A DNA stretch of 64,000 nt from Trueperaceae bacterium (GCA_036381595.1 DASVCN010000034.1:48081-112080), one strand, 5' to 3'. Shown: positions 26,029 through 35,553, counted from the first letter of the stretch. The notes: generated from the letters alone by a model not told the origin. Numbers and translations are program-made.

Positions 26029-26874
26029 ATGCGTTGGGAGGACAGAGGCCCCAGCCGCAACGTCGAGGACCGCCGCGGTCGTGGCGGAGTGGGCGTTCCG
26101 TTGGGTATCGGAGGAACGGCGATCCTGCTGGTGCTCAGCCTCATCCTGGGCACCGACCTCTTCTCGCTGCTGGGGATCACCCCGCAGGTGAGCGGACCGT
26201 CGCCCGCCGCGCCCCCGGTCGCCGAGAGTCCCGCCGAGGAGGAGCTCTTCAGCTTCGTCTCCTACGTCTTCGACGACACCCAGTCGATGTGGCAGCAGAC
26301 GTTCGAAGGCAGCGATACGCCGTACCAGGAGTCGACGCTGGTGGTGTACCGGCAGGCGGTCGAGTCGGGATGCGGGGTGGCGCCTTCGGCAGTCGGTCCC
26401 TTCTACTGCCCGGTCGACGGCAACGTCTACCTCGACCTATCCTTCTACGAGGCGCTTCGGCAGCAACTCGGCGCACCGGGCGACTTCGCCCAGGCCTACG
26501 TCATCGCCCACGAGATGGGCCACCACGTGCAGAACCTGCTGGGGATTGCGAGCGATGTCCGAAGCGCGCAGAGCAGCAACCCGGAGTTGGCCAATCGTCT
26601 CTCGGTGGCGATGGAGTTGCAGGCAGACTGCCTCGCCGGCGTCTGGGCTTCCACCGTCGAAGCAAGGGGCGACCTGGAGCGTGGCGACGTCGAGGAGGGC
26701 CTGCGCGCGGCTGCTGCGGTAGGAGATGATCGCCTCGTGCAGGGGGGCGGTGGCGCGACCGGTATCGACGAGGAGACCTTCACTCACGGCACCTCGGAGC
26801 AGCGCACCAGCTGGTTCCGCACCGGCTACCAGCAGGGCGACCCGGCCGCCTGCGATACCTTCTCGCAGCTCTGA
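26029..26874 (+). CDS. Putative neutral zinc metallopeptidase, YpfJ family
   Basis: 281 aa. Starts MRWEDRGPSRNVEDRRG, as YpfJ/KPN_02809 proteins do, with one transmembrane helix at about residues 25-45 and an extracytoplasmic domain holding the HEMGHHVQ zinc-protease motif. FYCPVDGNVYLDLSFY and ELQADCLAGVWA are family-typical. The ATG at 26029 has GGGAGGAG upstream. Substrates are unknown. Confidence 0.85.
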   Translation: MRWEDRGPSRNVEDRRGRGGVGVPLGIGGTAILLVLSLILGTDLFSLLGITPQVSGPSPAAPPVAESPAEEELFSFVSYVFDDTQSMWQQTFEGSDTPYQESTLVVYRQAVESGCGVAPSAVGPFYCPVDGNVYLDLSFYEALRQQLGAPGDFAQAYVIAHEMGHHVQNLLGIASDVRSAQSSNPELANRLSVAMELQADCLAGVWASTVEARGDLERGDVEEGLRAAAAVGDDRLVQGGGGATGIDEETFTHGTSEQRTSWFRTGYQQGDPAACDTFSQL

Positions 26875-26919
26875 ACCTCGAGCCAGCCCGAACTACAGGC
26901 GGTTCGCCCCGTCTCGCCC

Positions 26920-26925
26920 TATACT
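26920..26925 (+). promoter_or_regulatory. -10 box of the riboflavin operon
   Basis: TATACT, 33 nt before the FMN riboswitch begins. Confidence 0.5.
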
Positions 26926-26957
26926 CGTGACAGGGCCGCGAGGCCCGCTGAAAATCT

Positions 26958-27113
26958 GATCCTTCGGGGCAGGGTGGAATCCCCTACCGGCGGTGACGGC
27001 CGCTCTCGACGAAGAGAGCCGGCCGAAGTCCGCGAAGCCGAGCGGCCATCCAGGCGCGGGCCCGAGCCGGTGCAAGTCCGGCACCGACGGTGACAGTCCG
27101 GATGAGAGAAGGA
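26958..27113 (+). ncRNA. FMN riboswitch (RFN element)
   Basis: Conserved blocks in order: ATCCTTCGGGGCAGGGTG, CCTACCGGCGGTGAC, AGTCCGCGA, GGTGCAAGTCCGGCACCGAC, GGTGACAGTCCGGATGAGAG and AAGGA closing P1. FMN binding is expected to shut off the rib genes behind it. No intrinsic terminator follows; the 3' end itself carries AAGGAGG, so control of translation by hiding this purine stretch is plausible. Confidence 0.95.
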
Positions 27114-27213
27114 GGTGAGCCGAGGCGCGCAGCGACGCGTCCGGCGACGCGATGCATGGATCTGGATCGAAAATCGAGAGTGCCTCGGGCGAGGCGAGCC
27201 GGGGAGCGGGCCG

Positions 27214-28434
27214 GTGACCGGCGGAGCGAGCGAACCGCTCCAGGAGCACGAGCGCTACATGTGGCGGGCGCTCGAGCTCGCCGAACGGGGCCGACAGACG
27301 ACGCTGCCGAACCCGATGGTGGGTTGCGTGCTGGTCCGCGAGGGGTACGGGACCGTCGGGGAAGGCTGGCACGAGCGGGCAGGTGAAGCTCACGCCGAGG
27401 TTCGCGCGCTCGAGGCCGCCGGAGAGATGGCGCACGGGGCCACCGTTTACGTGACGCTCGAGCCGTGCGACCACCATGGACGCACGCCCCCCTGCACCGA
27501 GGCGCTGATCGCCGCCGGGGTGAGGCGGGTCGTGATCGCCAGCCCCGACCCGGATCCGAGGGTCTCGGGGCGTGGAGTGAAGCGCCTCCAGGAGGCCGGC
27601 ATCCCGGTGGTCGAGGGCGTACTGCGCCAGGAAGCCGACGCCCAGAACGCCGCCTACCTGCGGCTGCAGCAGGAGAAGCGCCCGTTCGTCCTCTACAAGA
27701 CGGCGATGACCCTCGACGGGAAGATCGCCACGCGCAGCGGTCGATCCCGTTGGATAACGGGTGAGCCGGCCCGCTCCCTCGTACAACAGTGGCGCTCGCG
27801 GCTCGACGCCGTTGCGGTTGGCATAAACACTGTCCTCCTCGACGATCCGCTCCTCACGGTCAGGTACGACGGCGGCCGGACGCCGGTGAAGGTCGTCTTC
27901 GACTCGGTAGCGCGAACCCCCGAAAGCGCCCGACTCTTCGAGCCAGACGAGCGAGGCGAGGCAGCGGACGTCCGGATCTTCGTGACCGAGAAGGCAGCGG
28001 ATTCCCGGATCGAAGCGCTCGAACGGGCGGGAGCGAAGGTGTTCACGGTCGGGGCCGAAAGGGGTCGGGCGATGGTCGTCGAGGCGTTGCGGCTGCTCAG
28101 GCAGCAGGGCGTTCGCAGCCTGCTGCTCGAGGGCGGCGGCACTCTCGCCTGGTCGTTCCTCGAAGCGCAGGCGGTCGACCAGGTCGCCTGGTTCATAGGC
28201 CCCAAGCTGCTGGGCGGAGCGGGCAAGACCCCCCTTGGCGGGCTCGGAGTCGACGGCATGGACGACGCGATCGAGCTCGACGGCGTCGGCACCGAACAGG
28301 TGGGCAACGACCTCCTCGTAACCGCCAGCGTCCGTTACCCGGACTCGGCGGCCTCGCACCTGCCCGTCCGGGAGCCTACGGCTTCGCGGCTAGTACGCCG
28401 CTCTTCCGGCGCCGGCGAACAGGGAGCGGGCTGA
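27214..28434 (+). CDS. ribD: Bifunctional diaminohydroxyphosphoribosylaminopyrimidine deaminase/reductase
   Basis: Second and third steps of riboflavin synthesis. Deaminase domain: MWRALELAERGRQTTLPNPM, zinc ligands HAE and PC...C in LEPCDHHGRTPPCTEAL. Reductase domain: YKTAMTLDGKIATRSG, WITGEPAR, and GGGTLAWSFLE. The GTG at 27214 gives the usual short lead-in; another GTG at 27115 directly follows the riboswitch Shine-Dalgarno-like AAGGAGG and would add 33 non-conserved residues. Its stop overlaps ribE in TGATG. Confidence 0.92.
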   Translation: MTGGASEPLQEHERYMWRALELAERGRQTTLPNPMVGCVLVREGYGTVGEGWHERAGEAHAEVRALEAAGEMAHGATVYVTLEPCDHHGRTPPCTEALIAAGVRRVVIASPDPDPRVSGRGVKRLQEAGIPVVEGVLRQEADAQNAAYLRLQQEKRPFVLYKTAMTLDGKIATRSGRSRWITGEPARSLVQQWRSRLDAVAVGINTVLLDDPLLTVRYDGGRTPVKVVFDSVARTPESARLFEPDERGEAADVRIFVTEKAADSRIEALERAGAKVFTVGAERGRAMVVEALRLLRQQGVRSLLLEGGGTLAWSFLEAQAVDQVAWFIGPKLLGGAGKTPLGGLGVDGMDDAIELDGVGTEQVGNDLLVTASVRYPDSAASHLPVREPTASRLVRRSSGAGEQGAG

Positions 28435-29072
28435 TGTTCACCGGCATCGTCGAGGAGGTAGGAACCATCGCCCGGGTCGAGCAGGCAGGCGGCGACCTGC
28501 GGATACGGGTAGCGGCGAAGCTGGTGACGCAGGACATGAAGCTGGGCGATTCGGTAGCGGTGTCGGGCTGCTGCCTGACGGTCGTCGATTTCGACCGGGA
28601 AGGCTTCTCCGCCGAACTCTCACGGGAGACGGTAGCCAAGACGGCTCCGCGCTGGCAGCAGGGCGCGCGCGTGAATCTGGAGCGGGCGATGGCGGCGGGC
28701 GGCCGCTTCGGCGGCCACATGGTGAGCGGCCACGTCGAGGGCGTCGGACGGGTAACCGACATCGTCAGCGAACCCGGCGCCTTCGTGCTGACCGTCAGCG
28801 CCCCCGAACGACTCGCCGGCTACCTGGCGCCCAAGGGGAGCGTCACCGTCGACGGGGTGAGCTTGACGGTCGTCGACTGCGGCGGACCGGGCGGCAGCGA
28901 CCCCGCCCTGGCGCCGTGGGAGTTCACCCTCTGGCTCATCCCGCACACGCTCGAGGCGACGACCCTCGGCGAACTAGAGCGGGGCAGCCTCGTCAACCTC
29001 GAAGCAGACCTCATAGCCAAGTACCTGGAGCGACTGCAGCTCATGAAGGAGCAGAACCGTGTCCCCCACTGA
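28434..29072 (+). CDS. ribE: Riboflavin synthase alpha subunit
   Basis: Dismutates two lumazines to riboflavin. Two lumazine-binding repeats start [10 protein letters not shown] and [16 protein letters not shown] and VDGVSLTVV repeat at matching places. 212 aa. The second repeat carries a short insertion ([16 protein letters not shown]). Overlaps ribD and ribBA by 1 and 14 nt. Confidence 0.95.
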   Translation: MFTGIVEEVGTIARVEQAGGDLRIRVAAKLVTQDMKLGDSVAVSGCCLTVVDFDREGFSAELSRETVAKTAPRWQQGARVNLERAMAAGGRFGGHMVSGHVEGVGRVTDIVSEPGAFVLTVSAPERLAGYLAPKGSVTVDGVSLTVVDCGGPGGSDPALAPWEFTLWLIPHTLEATTLGELERGSLVNLEADLIAKYLERLQLMKEQNRVPH

Positions 29073-30270
29073 TCCCAGGCTCGCAACCGTCCCCACCCTC
29101 CTCGAGGAACTCCGCCGCGGAAAGCCGGTGATCGTGGTCGACGACGAGGATCGGGAGAACGAGGGCGACATCATCATCCCTGCCCAGAACGTCACCCCCG
29201 AGCTGATCGCGTTCACCATCCACCACACCGGAGGCGTCATCTGCGTGGCGATGACCAACGAGTTGGCCGACCACCTCGAACTGCCGCCGATGGTTGTTCA
29301 CAACACCGCCAAGCGGAGCACCGCCTTCACCGTCTCGATCGAGGCACGTGAGGGCATAGACACGGGGATCTCGGCGAAAGACCGGGCAACGACCATCCTC
29401 ACCACGGCCAAAGACGGGGTGACCGCCAACGACCTGGCAAGGCCCGGACACGTCTTCCCGCTCCGGGCCCGCGACGGAGGCGTGCTGCGGCGCGCCGGGC
29501 ACACCGAAGCGGCGGTCGACCTGAGCCGCCTCGCCGGACTGAAGCCGGTCGCGGCGCTGAGCGAGCTCATGCACAGTGACGGCAGCATGATGCGTCTGCC
29601 GGAGATCCTAGAGTTCGCTCAGCAGCACGATCTGAAGGTCGGAACCATCGCCGACCTAATCGCCTACCGGCTCGAGCGGGACGGCTTCGTGCACCATGTG
29701 GACGCGGCGAAGCTTCCTACCCCCTGGGCCGAGTTCACGATCCACGGATACATGGACGAGCTGAACGGCGGCGAGCACGTCGCCCTCACGTTGGGGGACG
29801 TGGGCGACGGCAGGCCGGTCCTGGTGAGGATGCACTCCGAGTGCCTCACCGGCGACGGTCTTCACAGCCTGCGCTGCGACTGCGGCTTCCAGCGCGACGC
29901 AGCCCTCAAGGCGATCGCCGACGAAGGCAGAGGCGTGCTCGTCTACCTGCGCCAGGAGGGGCGGGGCATCGGCCTGCTGAACAAGATCCGCGCCTACCGG
30001 CTGCAGGACGAGGGAGCGGACACGGTCGAGGCGAACGAGCGGCTGGGCTTCGCCGCCGATCTGCGCGACTACGGGATCGGCGCTCAGATCCTCCACGACC
30101 TGGGGGTCCGCCAGCTGAGGCTCCTCACCAACAACCCGCGCAAGGTAGCGGCACTCGACGGCTACGGAATCGAGATCGTCGAACGCGTGCCGCTCAACGT
30201 GGGACAGAACCCGTACAACGAACGCTACCTCTCGACCAAACGCGAGAAGCTCGGGCACCTGGGGGAGTAG
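29059..30270 (+). CDS. ribBA: Bifunctional DHBP synthase / GTP cyclohydrolase II
   Basis: Makes both riboflavin precursors. N-terminal DHBP synthase: [11 protein letters not shown] and the [10 protein letters not shown] loop with His-Thr-Glu (GHTEAAVDL). C-terminal GTP cyclohydrolase II: zinc Cys in [17 protein letters not shown] and [12 protein letters not shown]. 403 aa, GTG start at 29059 inside the ribE end. The 3' end of the gene is the seed of the tandem repeat that follows. Confidence 0.95.
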   Translation: MSPTDPRLATVPTLLEELRRGKPVIVVDDEDRENEGDIIIPAQNVTPELIAFTIHHTGGVICVAMTNELADHLELPPMVVHNTAKRSTAFTVSIEAREGIDTGISAKDRATTILTTAKDGVTANDLARPGHVFPLRARDGGVLRRAGHTEAAVDLSRLAGLKPVAALSELMHSDGSMMRLPEILEFAQQHDLKVGTIADLIAYRLERDGFVHHVDAAKLPTPWAEFTIHGYMDELNGGEHVALTLGDVGDGRPVLVRMHSECLTGDGLHSLRCDCGFQRDAALKAIADEGRGVLVYLRQEGRGIGLLNKIRAYRLQDEGADTVEANERLGFAADLRDYGIGAQILHDLGVRQLRLLTNNPRKVAALDGYGIEIVERVPLNVGQNPYNERYLSTKREKLGHLGE

Positions 30271-30400
30271 TACGCGAGAACCTAAGGCAGCTGGGGGAGT
30301 GCGCGAGCAGCTCGGGCCACCTGGGGGAGTAGTAGGCGAGCAACTCGGGCACTGGGGAGTACGCGAGCAGCTGGGGTGCTGGGGGATCGGTACATGAGGC
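30251..30400. repeat. Degenerate tandem repeat seeded from ribBA 3' end
   Basis: About five imperfect copies of a 20-38 nt unit built on CTCGGGCACCTGGGGGAGTA and GCGAGCA. The first copy is the last coding bases and stop of ribBA; later copies are non-coding. Confidence 0.75.
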
Positions 30401-30485
30401 ATCACTGGCGGCCTGGGACGTTCCCGCAGGTCACTTTCGCTCGCTGCGGTCAGTAAGTAGGCTTGACGCCGACTGGAGGTAGACG

Positions 30486-30767
30486 ATGTCCATCGCCGAG
30501 GAGAACAGGGTAACCATCGACCACGAGACGATAAGGCGCTGGGCGGAGGAGCGCGGAGGCTACCCCGCTACGGTCCAGGGCAGTCACAGTGGTGGTGACG
30601 ACGTAGGCGTGCTCAAGATCGGCTTCGGTAACGAGGAGGAGCTCGAGCCGATCGATTGGGACGAGTTCTTCTCCAAGTTCGAGGAGAAGGCGCTGGCGAT
30701 GCGCTATCGCGACGAGCCGGCAGAGAGCGGGAGCCAGCGTTACTACGAGTTCTTCAGGCGGCGTTGA
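30486..30767 (+). CDS. Conserved small protein of unknown function, 93 aa
   Basis: Acidic, soluble. The pattern TIDHETIRRWAEERGGYPAT followed by a short Gly-Asp stretch, VLKIGFG and WDEFFSKFEEKALAMRYRD belongs to a widespread small bacterial family with no assigned role. The ATG at 30486 has GGAGGT upstream (30475-30480). Confidence 0.75.
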   Translation: MSIAEENRVTIDHETIRRWAEERGGYPATVQGSHSGGDDVGVLKIGFGNEEELEPIDWDEFFSKFEEKALAMRYRDEPAESGSQRYYEFFRRR

Positions 30768-31003
30768 CGCCGCACGGGCTCGGCTTCCAACCTGGCCGTC
30801 ACCTGCGTGTCAGCTACCTGCCAGGTCGTAACCCGCGACGTCAAATTCCGCCAGGCCGTAACCCGCGACGTCAGCCTCTTGCCAGGCCGTAACCCGCGAC
30901 CGGCTCGAGCACCTATCGGTGGCCCATTCGGCCGGCCCGGGAGGGGATTTGGGCTCGGCTTCGGGGAGTTCGGCCGGGAAAGATACGGGTCGACCGCAAG
31001 GAC
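30768..31003. other. Intergenic stretch with tandem repeat, no gene seen
   Basis: Between the 93-aa gene and the promoter at 31004 there is no credible ORF; it holds the 30-bp repeat at 30815-30900 and GC-rich filler. Confidence 0.5.
30815..30900. repeat. 30-bp tandem repeat, 3 copies
   Basis: CCAGGTCGTAACCCGCGACG at 30821, with the same string (C for T) at 30851 and about 30882; period 30 then 31 nt. Confidence 0.85.
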
Positions 31004-31032
31004 TTGACGAATAGCGAATACGGCGGTAGATT
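31004..31032 (+). promoter_or_regulatory. Near-consensus promoter facing a terminator
   Basis: TTGACG (31004-31009), 17-nt spacer, TAGATT (31027-31032). The terminator at 31044-31066 begins only 12 nt past the -10 box. Confidence 0.7.
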
Positions 31033-31043
31033 GAAGGTATCGG

Positions 31044-31066
31044 ACGCGCCAGAGGGCGCGTTTTTT
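31044..31066 (+). terminator. Intrinsic terminator
   Basis: ACGCGCC pairs with GGCGCGT around AGAG, followed by T6 (31061-31066). Confidence 0.8.
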
Positions 31067-31108
31067 CGTTGTGGGCCGCTTGGCGCTTCTACCGGTCCGA
31101 TTCGGTCG

Positions 31109-33178
31109 CTACACGCTGAGGCCCGAGGCGCCGCGGAAGCGCGGTCCGAACTTCGCGTTCAGCTCCTGCAGGCGCGATGCGACCTGTTCTCTGCCCACCT
31201 GCTCGAGGTAGTGGAACGGCCCTCCCAGGAAGGGTGGGAACCCGATCCCGAACACCGCCCCGGCGTCGCCGTCGTCAGGCGAAGCGATGATCCCCTCGTC
31301 GAGGCAGTGGACGGCCTCGTTCACCAGGGCCAGCAGCAACCGGTCGCGGATCTCGGGCTCCGGTAACGTGTGAGGTTGCCTCGCGCCTAGGAGCGAGTAG
31401 ACCCGCTCGTTGACCCGCCTCTTGCCCGCCTTGTCGTATCGGTAGAAGCCTTTGCCGTTGCTGCGGCCGGCCAGGCCCTCTGCCCGGACTCGCGAGACGA
31501 AGTCGTCGAGCTGTACCCCGCGCTCCTCGAAGAGCGGGGCTATCACCCCTACCGCCTTGCCGGCTACCTCGAGCCCCACGTTGTCGAGCAGGCGGAAAGG
31601 CCCCACCGGAAAACCGGCTGCCTCCATCACCCGGTCCACCTCGTCGATCGCCGCTCCGTCGCGAACGGCGAGGAGCGCCTCGTTCAGGTAGGGGGCGAGG
31701 ATCCGGTTGACGTAGAAGCCCGGCCGGTCGGCGACCACGATGACGTTCTTACCCTGCGCGAGCCCTACCGCCACGGCGGTCGACAGCGCCTCCGTCGAAC
31801 TCCGCTCGCCCCGGACCACTTCGAGGAGGGGCATCTTGGGCACCGGCGAGAAGTAGTGCATGCCCACTACCCGCTCAGGTCTGGTTGCGCTGGCTGCGAT
31901 CCGCGATATCGGGAGCGACGAGGTGTTCGAAGCGAAGACGTGCTCCGGGCGAGTGACGGCCTCCACCTCGCTGAGGACCTGACGCTTGAGCTCGAGATCC
32001 TCCAGGACAGCCTCGATGGTCAGGTCGACCCCGTTGAACGGCCGGTAGTCGTCGGCGATGGTCAGGCGCTCGAGGATGAGGTCTCGCTGGAAGGAGTTGA
32101 GGCCCTTCCCGAGACGCTCGCTCACTCCCCGGTGTACGGCCGCTTTGCCGCGGGCCGCGAGCTCCAACGAGCGGTCCTTGAGGGTCACCCGATAGCCAGA
32201 GGCGGCGCTCACCTGAGCGATGCCCGCGCCCATCAGCCCCGCGCCGAGGACACCGATCCGCTCGACGCTTCGCGCTTCTCCCGAGAACGGGTTCCGGCGG
32301 GTGCCCGTCCGGACGAAGAAGAGGTGGCGAAGTGCGCGGGACTGGGGAGTGAAGAGCAGATCGGCGAACGCTTCCGCCTCCTGCTCGAGGCCCCTCGCGA
32401 TCGAGCCGCCGTAGGTCTGCCTTACCGTGTCGAGGATCCTCGGCGGGGCGGGGTAGTTGCCGCGGGTCTGGCGCTGTACCTCTTCGGCCGCGCGGCGGAA
32501 GATCAGCTCCTTAGCGGGGGTGCGCTCGAGCAGCCGACTCATGCCGTGTCTGCGGGCCTTCCCTCCACTGCCGGCGAGGAGCGTCCTGGCGGCAGCGAGC
32601 GCAGCGCCCTCCAGCCCTTCGGGGTGGATCGTGGAGTCAACGAGTCCCATCCGCCTGGCCGGCTTGGAATACACCTTCCTGCCGGTAAGCAGCAGGTCGA
32701 GACCGGCCTGCAGGCCCACGAGTCGCGGCAGCCTCTGGGTGCCGCCCAGGGCGGGCAGCAGGCCCAGCTGAACCTCGGGGACAGAGAGGTGGGTGTTGGG
32801 GGCGGTGCTGGCGAGCCGGTAGTCGCAGGCGAGGGCGAGCTCGAGGCCGCCGCCGGCGCACGGCCCGTGGATGGCAGCCACGGTGGGCTTGGGCAGACGG
32901 GCCAGCCTTTCGAACAGCTCCTGGGCTTCGCCGATCAGCTCGAGCGCTGATCCTCTGTCGGTTAACTCGTCGAAGAGCGCGATGTCGGCACCGGCGACGA
33001 AGCCTGCCGGGTTGCGTGACGCGATGACTACTGCCTCTACCTGTTCGTCGTTCTCGAGACGCTCGAGCACCTCCGGCATCGACCCGAGCGCTGCCCGGTC
33101 GAGGAGGTTCGGCCCGTCGGACCTGTCGAACCAGACGAACGCGACACCCTTGCGCTGTTCGAGTTGGATCGAAGTCAT
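31109..33178 (-). CDS. Fused enoyl-CoA hydratase / 3-hydroxyacyl-CoA dehydrogenase
   Basis: Fatty-acid beta-oxidation alpha subunit (FadJ/FadB type), 689 aa. The crotonase half shows the oxyanion-hole segments NPAGFVAGADIALF and HGPCAGGGLELALACDYRLA. The dehydrogenase half starts GVLGAGLMGAGIAQV (NAD binding) and contains VGMHYFSPVPKMPLLEVV with the catalytic His, then the PGFYVNRILAPYLNEAL helical domain. Start ATG 33178 overlaps the thiolase stop (ATGA), so hydration, dehydrogenation and thiolysis enzymes are made together. Confidence 0.93.
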   Translation of the reverse strand: MTSIQLEQRKGVAFVWFDRSDGPNLLDRAALGSMPEVLERLENDEQVEAVVIASRNPAGFVAGADIALFDELTDRGSALELIGEAQELFERLARLPKPTVAAIHGPCAGGGLELALACDYRLASTAPNTHLSVPEVQLGLLPALGGTQRLPRLVGLQAGLDLLLTGRKVYSKPARRMGLVDSTIHPEGLEGAALAAARTLLAGSGGKARRHGMSRLLERTPAKELIFRRAAEEVQRQTRGNYPAPPRILDTVRQTYGGSIARGLEQEAEAFADLLFTPQSRALRHLFFVRTGTRRNPFSGEARSVERIGVLGAGLMGAGIAQVSAASGYRVTLKDRSLELAARGKAAVHRGVSERLGKGLNSFQRDLILERLTIADDYRPFNGVDLTIEAVLEDLELKRQVLSEVEAVTRPEHVFASNTSSLPISRIAASATRPERVVGMHYFSPVPKMPLLEVVRGERSSTEALSTAVAVGLAQGKNVIVVADRPGFYVNRILAPYLNEALLAVRDGAAIDEVDRVMEAAGFPVGPFRLLDNVGLEVAGKAVGVIAPLFEERGVQLDDFVSRVRAEGLAGRSNGKGFYRYDKAGKRRVNERVYSLLGARQPHTLPEPEIRDRLLLALVNEAVHCLDEGIIASPDDGDAGAVFGIGFPPFLGGPFHYLEQVGREQVASRLQELNAKFGPRFRGASGLSV

Positions 33179-34473
33179 CGCTCGGTTCGCTCGAGGAGCA
33201 TGGCGTGGCCCAGACCGCCGGCCGCGCACGCTGTGACGACGGCGTACCTTCCGTCCTCTGCGTGGAGGCGGTTGACGGCTGTCGTCAGCAGTCGCGCCCC
33301 GGTCGCCCCGAACGGGTGGCCCAGCGACAACGACCCGCCCCAGGGATTGATCTTCTCGAGGTCGACGTTCGCGACTCGACCGTCCCTCCCTAGCCGTTCG
33401 CGAGCGAACTCGTCCGAGCCGAGAGCGGTGAGGACCGCCAGCACCTGCCCTGCGAACGCCTCGTGTATCTCGACCACGTCGAGGTCACTCCAGCTGAGGC
33501 CGTTGCGCTCGAGCAGTTCGGGGAGGGCGAAAGCCGGGCCCAGCAGCAGTTCCGTGCCCGGATCCTGAGCGACGAAGACCCAGTCGCGGATCACCGCTTT
33601 GGCTTCGAGGCCCAGCTCCGCGGCGCGTGAGCGTGTCGCCAACAGAGTCGCCGCTGCGCCGTCGGTGAGCGGGCTGGAATTTCCGGCGGTGACGGTACCG
33701 TACGGCTTCACGAACGCCGGGGGGAGCTTCGCCAACTTCTCCATGCTGGTGTCTTCTCTGAAGGTGTTGTCGCTCGACAGGGGTCGGAACTCGGGTGGCA
33801 GCGCCGTCTCCACGATCTCGCCGGCGAGGAGGCCTTCCCTGGTGGCCCGAGCGGCGGCCTGGTGGGAGCGCAGGGCGTAGGCATCCTGTTCCTCGCGGGT
33901 CACCCCGAAGGCCGCCGCCAGCCGATCGGCGCTCTCCCCCATCGTCTCGCCGGTGCTGTACTCGGCGATGGCCGGGGTTCGAGGGAGCAGGTCGGCGGGC
34001 CGGAGTCCTCTGAGCAGGCCCAGGTAGTCGCGCGCGCTCTTGGCCCTGCGCATATCGAGGAGCCTCTTGCGCGCCTCCTTGCCGAGGCCGATGGGGATGT
34101 CGGAGAGCGACTCGACTCCGCCGGCGAGGATGAGGCCGGCGCGCCCGGTCGCCAGCTCGAGGGCGGCGTCGCTGATCGCCCGGTTCGCCGATATGCAGGC
34201 CATGGTGACCGTGTGAGCCGGTACCTCGTCGGGCACTCCCGCTGCCAGTGCGGCGTCACGTGCCACGTTGCTGGTCCTGACGTTCTGGACAACCGAGCCC
34301 ATGACGAGCCCGTCCAGTTCCTCGCCGTCCAGACCGCTCCTGGCGAGCAGTCCGGCGATGACCGTGCGCGCCAGATCGTAGCCGGTCAGCTCCGCGTAGT
34401 CGCTTCCCGCCTTACGGAAAGGGAGGCGGCAACCGTCGACGAAGACGACCTCCTCCCTCGAGTTGACATCCAT
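33175..34473 (-). CDS. Acetyl-CoA acyltransferase (thiolase), FadI-like
   Basis: Beta subunit of the beta-oxidation complex, 432 aa. Nucleophilic Cys in VTMACISANRAI, His in NPWGGSLSLGHPFGATGAR, second catalytic Cys in TACAAGGLGHA, and IHEAFAGQVLAVL, all closest in style to FadI. It is the promoter-proximal gene of the two-gene operon. The ATG at 34473 gives MDVNSREEVVFVDGCRLPF, the normal opening. Confidence 0.93.
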   Translation of the reverse strand: MDVNSREEVVFVDGCRLPFRKAGSDYAELTGYDLARTVIAGLLARSGLDGEELDGLVMGSVVQNVRTSNVARDAALAAGVPDEVPAHTVTMACISANRAISDAALELATGRAGLILAGGVESLSDIPIGLGKEARKRLLDMRRAKSARDYLGLLRGLRPADLLPRTPAIAEYSTGETMGESADRLAAAFGVTREEQDAYALRSHQAAARATREGLLAGEIVETALPPEFRPLSSDNTFREDTSMEKLAKLPPAFVKPYGTVTAGNSSPLTDGAAATLLATRSRAAELGLEAKAVIRDWVFVAQDPGTELLLGPAFALPELLERNGLSWSDLDVVEIHEAFAGQVLAVLTALGSDEFARERLGRDGRVANVDLEKINPWGGSLSLGHPFGATGARLLTTAVNRLHAEDGRYAVVTACAAGGLGHAMLLERTER

Positions 34474-34568
34474 CGCCCGATTGTACCCGCGACCATACGT
34501 TCCCGGCGTGCCGCTGCGCTGCCGGGTCGAGGGAGGAGTACGCGGCCGGCTCGATCGCGGGCTGCAAC

Positions 34569-35501
34569 TCAGCCCTCGGCGAGGATGGCTTTCAGTTCGG
34601 CGTCGGCTGCCGGTCGGGCACCGAGCTTCTGGATGGTCCAGGCCGAGACCCGGGTCGCGAACCTCGCCGCGTCGCACGCGCTACGCCCGTTCAGGAAGCG
34701 CGCCAGGAAAGCGCCGGCGTAGGAGTCCCCGGCGCCGGTGGCGTCGACGAGCCGGTCGGTGGCCGGTGGGATGTGCTCGCTCGTGCCGTCCGCGAGTATC
34801 AGCGAGCCTTCGGCATCGAGCTTCAGGGCGATCAGAGCGCCGGGATAGAGCCTCGCCAACTCGCTCGCGATCGCCTGCGGCTCGCGTTCACCGGTAAGGG
34901 TGGTCCCCTCCTCGTGGTTGGGCAGCAGCAGGTCGACTCCCAGGTCGGTAGTGCATTCGAGGAAGGCGTCGAGCCCCATCTCCTCGATCATCTGGAACGA
35001 TCCGGGATCGAACGAGATCGTCGAGCCCGCCTCCTTGGCCAGCTTCGCGGCCCGCCGGGCGGCGGTTCGCGGCGGATCGGCGAAAAACGACCAGGCGGTG
35101 AGGTGGAGATGGCGGGTGTTGGCGAGGAGGTCGACGGGTAGTTCCGAGGGGAGCAGATAGTGGTCGGCGCCCCGGCCTGAGACCATCGAACGCTCGCCTC
35201 GATGGTCTACGAAGACGGCGACTGAGCCGGTCAGTTGAGCTTCGGTGCGCACGAGATAGGCTTCGACGCCTTCGTCGGCCAGCTCCTCGCCGGCGAGCTC
35301 GCCGAAGCGGTCACGGCCGATCTTACCGACGAACCGGGTCGGAATTCCCGAACGGCTCGCCCAGACGGCGACGTTGGCGGCCGAACCGCCGGGCGTGAGC
35401 ATGACCTCGCCGTAGGTGTCACCGCCCTCGAGCAGCCGGGTATTGGTGCGGATCAGGACGTCCCAGGCGTAATCCCCGAGCACCACGAGCGGCGTTTTCA
35501 T
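34569..35501 (-). CDS. PfkB-family sugar kinase
   Basis: Ribokinase-fold kinase, 310 aa. N-terminal LEGGDTYGEVMLTPGGSAAN is the sugar-binding glycine motif and DATGAGDSYAGAFLARFLNG holds the catalytic Asp and anion hole. The substrate (a ketose, ribose or nucleoside) cannot be told. ATG 35501 with TAGACT 8 nt upstream suggests a leaderless mRNA. Confidence 0.86.
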   Translation of the reverse strand: MKTPLVVLGDYAWDVLIRTNTRLLEGGDTYGEVMLTPGGSAANVAVWASRSGIPTRFVGKIGRDRFGELAGEELADEGVEAYLVRTEAQLTGSVAVFVDHRGERSMVSGRGADHYLLPSELPVDLLANTRHLHLTAWSFFADPPRTAARRAAKLAKEAGSTISFDPGSFQMIEEMGLDAFLECTTDLGVDLLLPNHEEGTTLTGEREPQAIASELARLYPGALIALKLDAEGSLILADGTSEHIPPATDRLVDATGAGDSYAGAFLARFLNGRSACDAARFATRVSAWTIQKLGARPAADAELKAILAEG

Positions 35502-35509
35502 CGCCGCGG

Positions 35510-35515
35510 AGTCTA
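35510..35515 (-). promoter_or_regulatory. Leaderless-type -10 box of the PfkB gene
   Basis: TAGACT on the minus strand, 8 nt before the ATG. Confidence 0.5.
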
Positions 35516-35519
35516 GCAC

Positions 35520-35546
35520 GGGTGAGGCGGAACGCCCGCCTCACCC
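35520..35546 (-). terminator. Hairpin after the lipoprotein gene
   Basis: Perfect 11-bp stem GGGTGAGGCGG/CCGCCTCACCC with a 5-nt loop, just past the stop of the gene ending at 35554. No T-run; the downstream PfkB promoter box begins right after it. Confidence 0.5.
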
Positions 35547-35553
35547 CGTCGCC

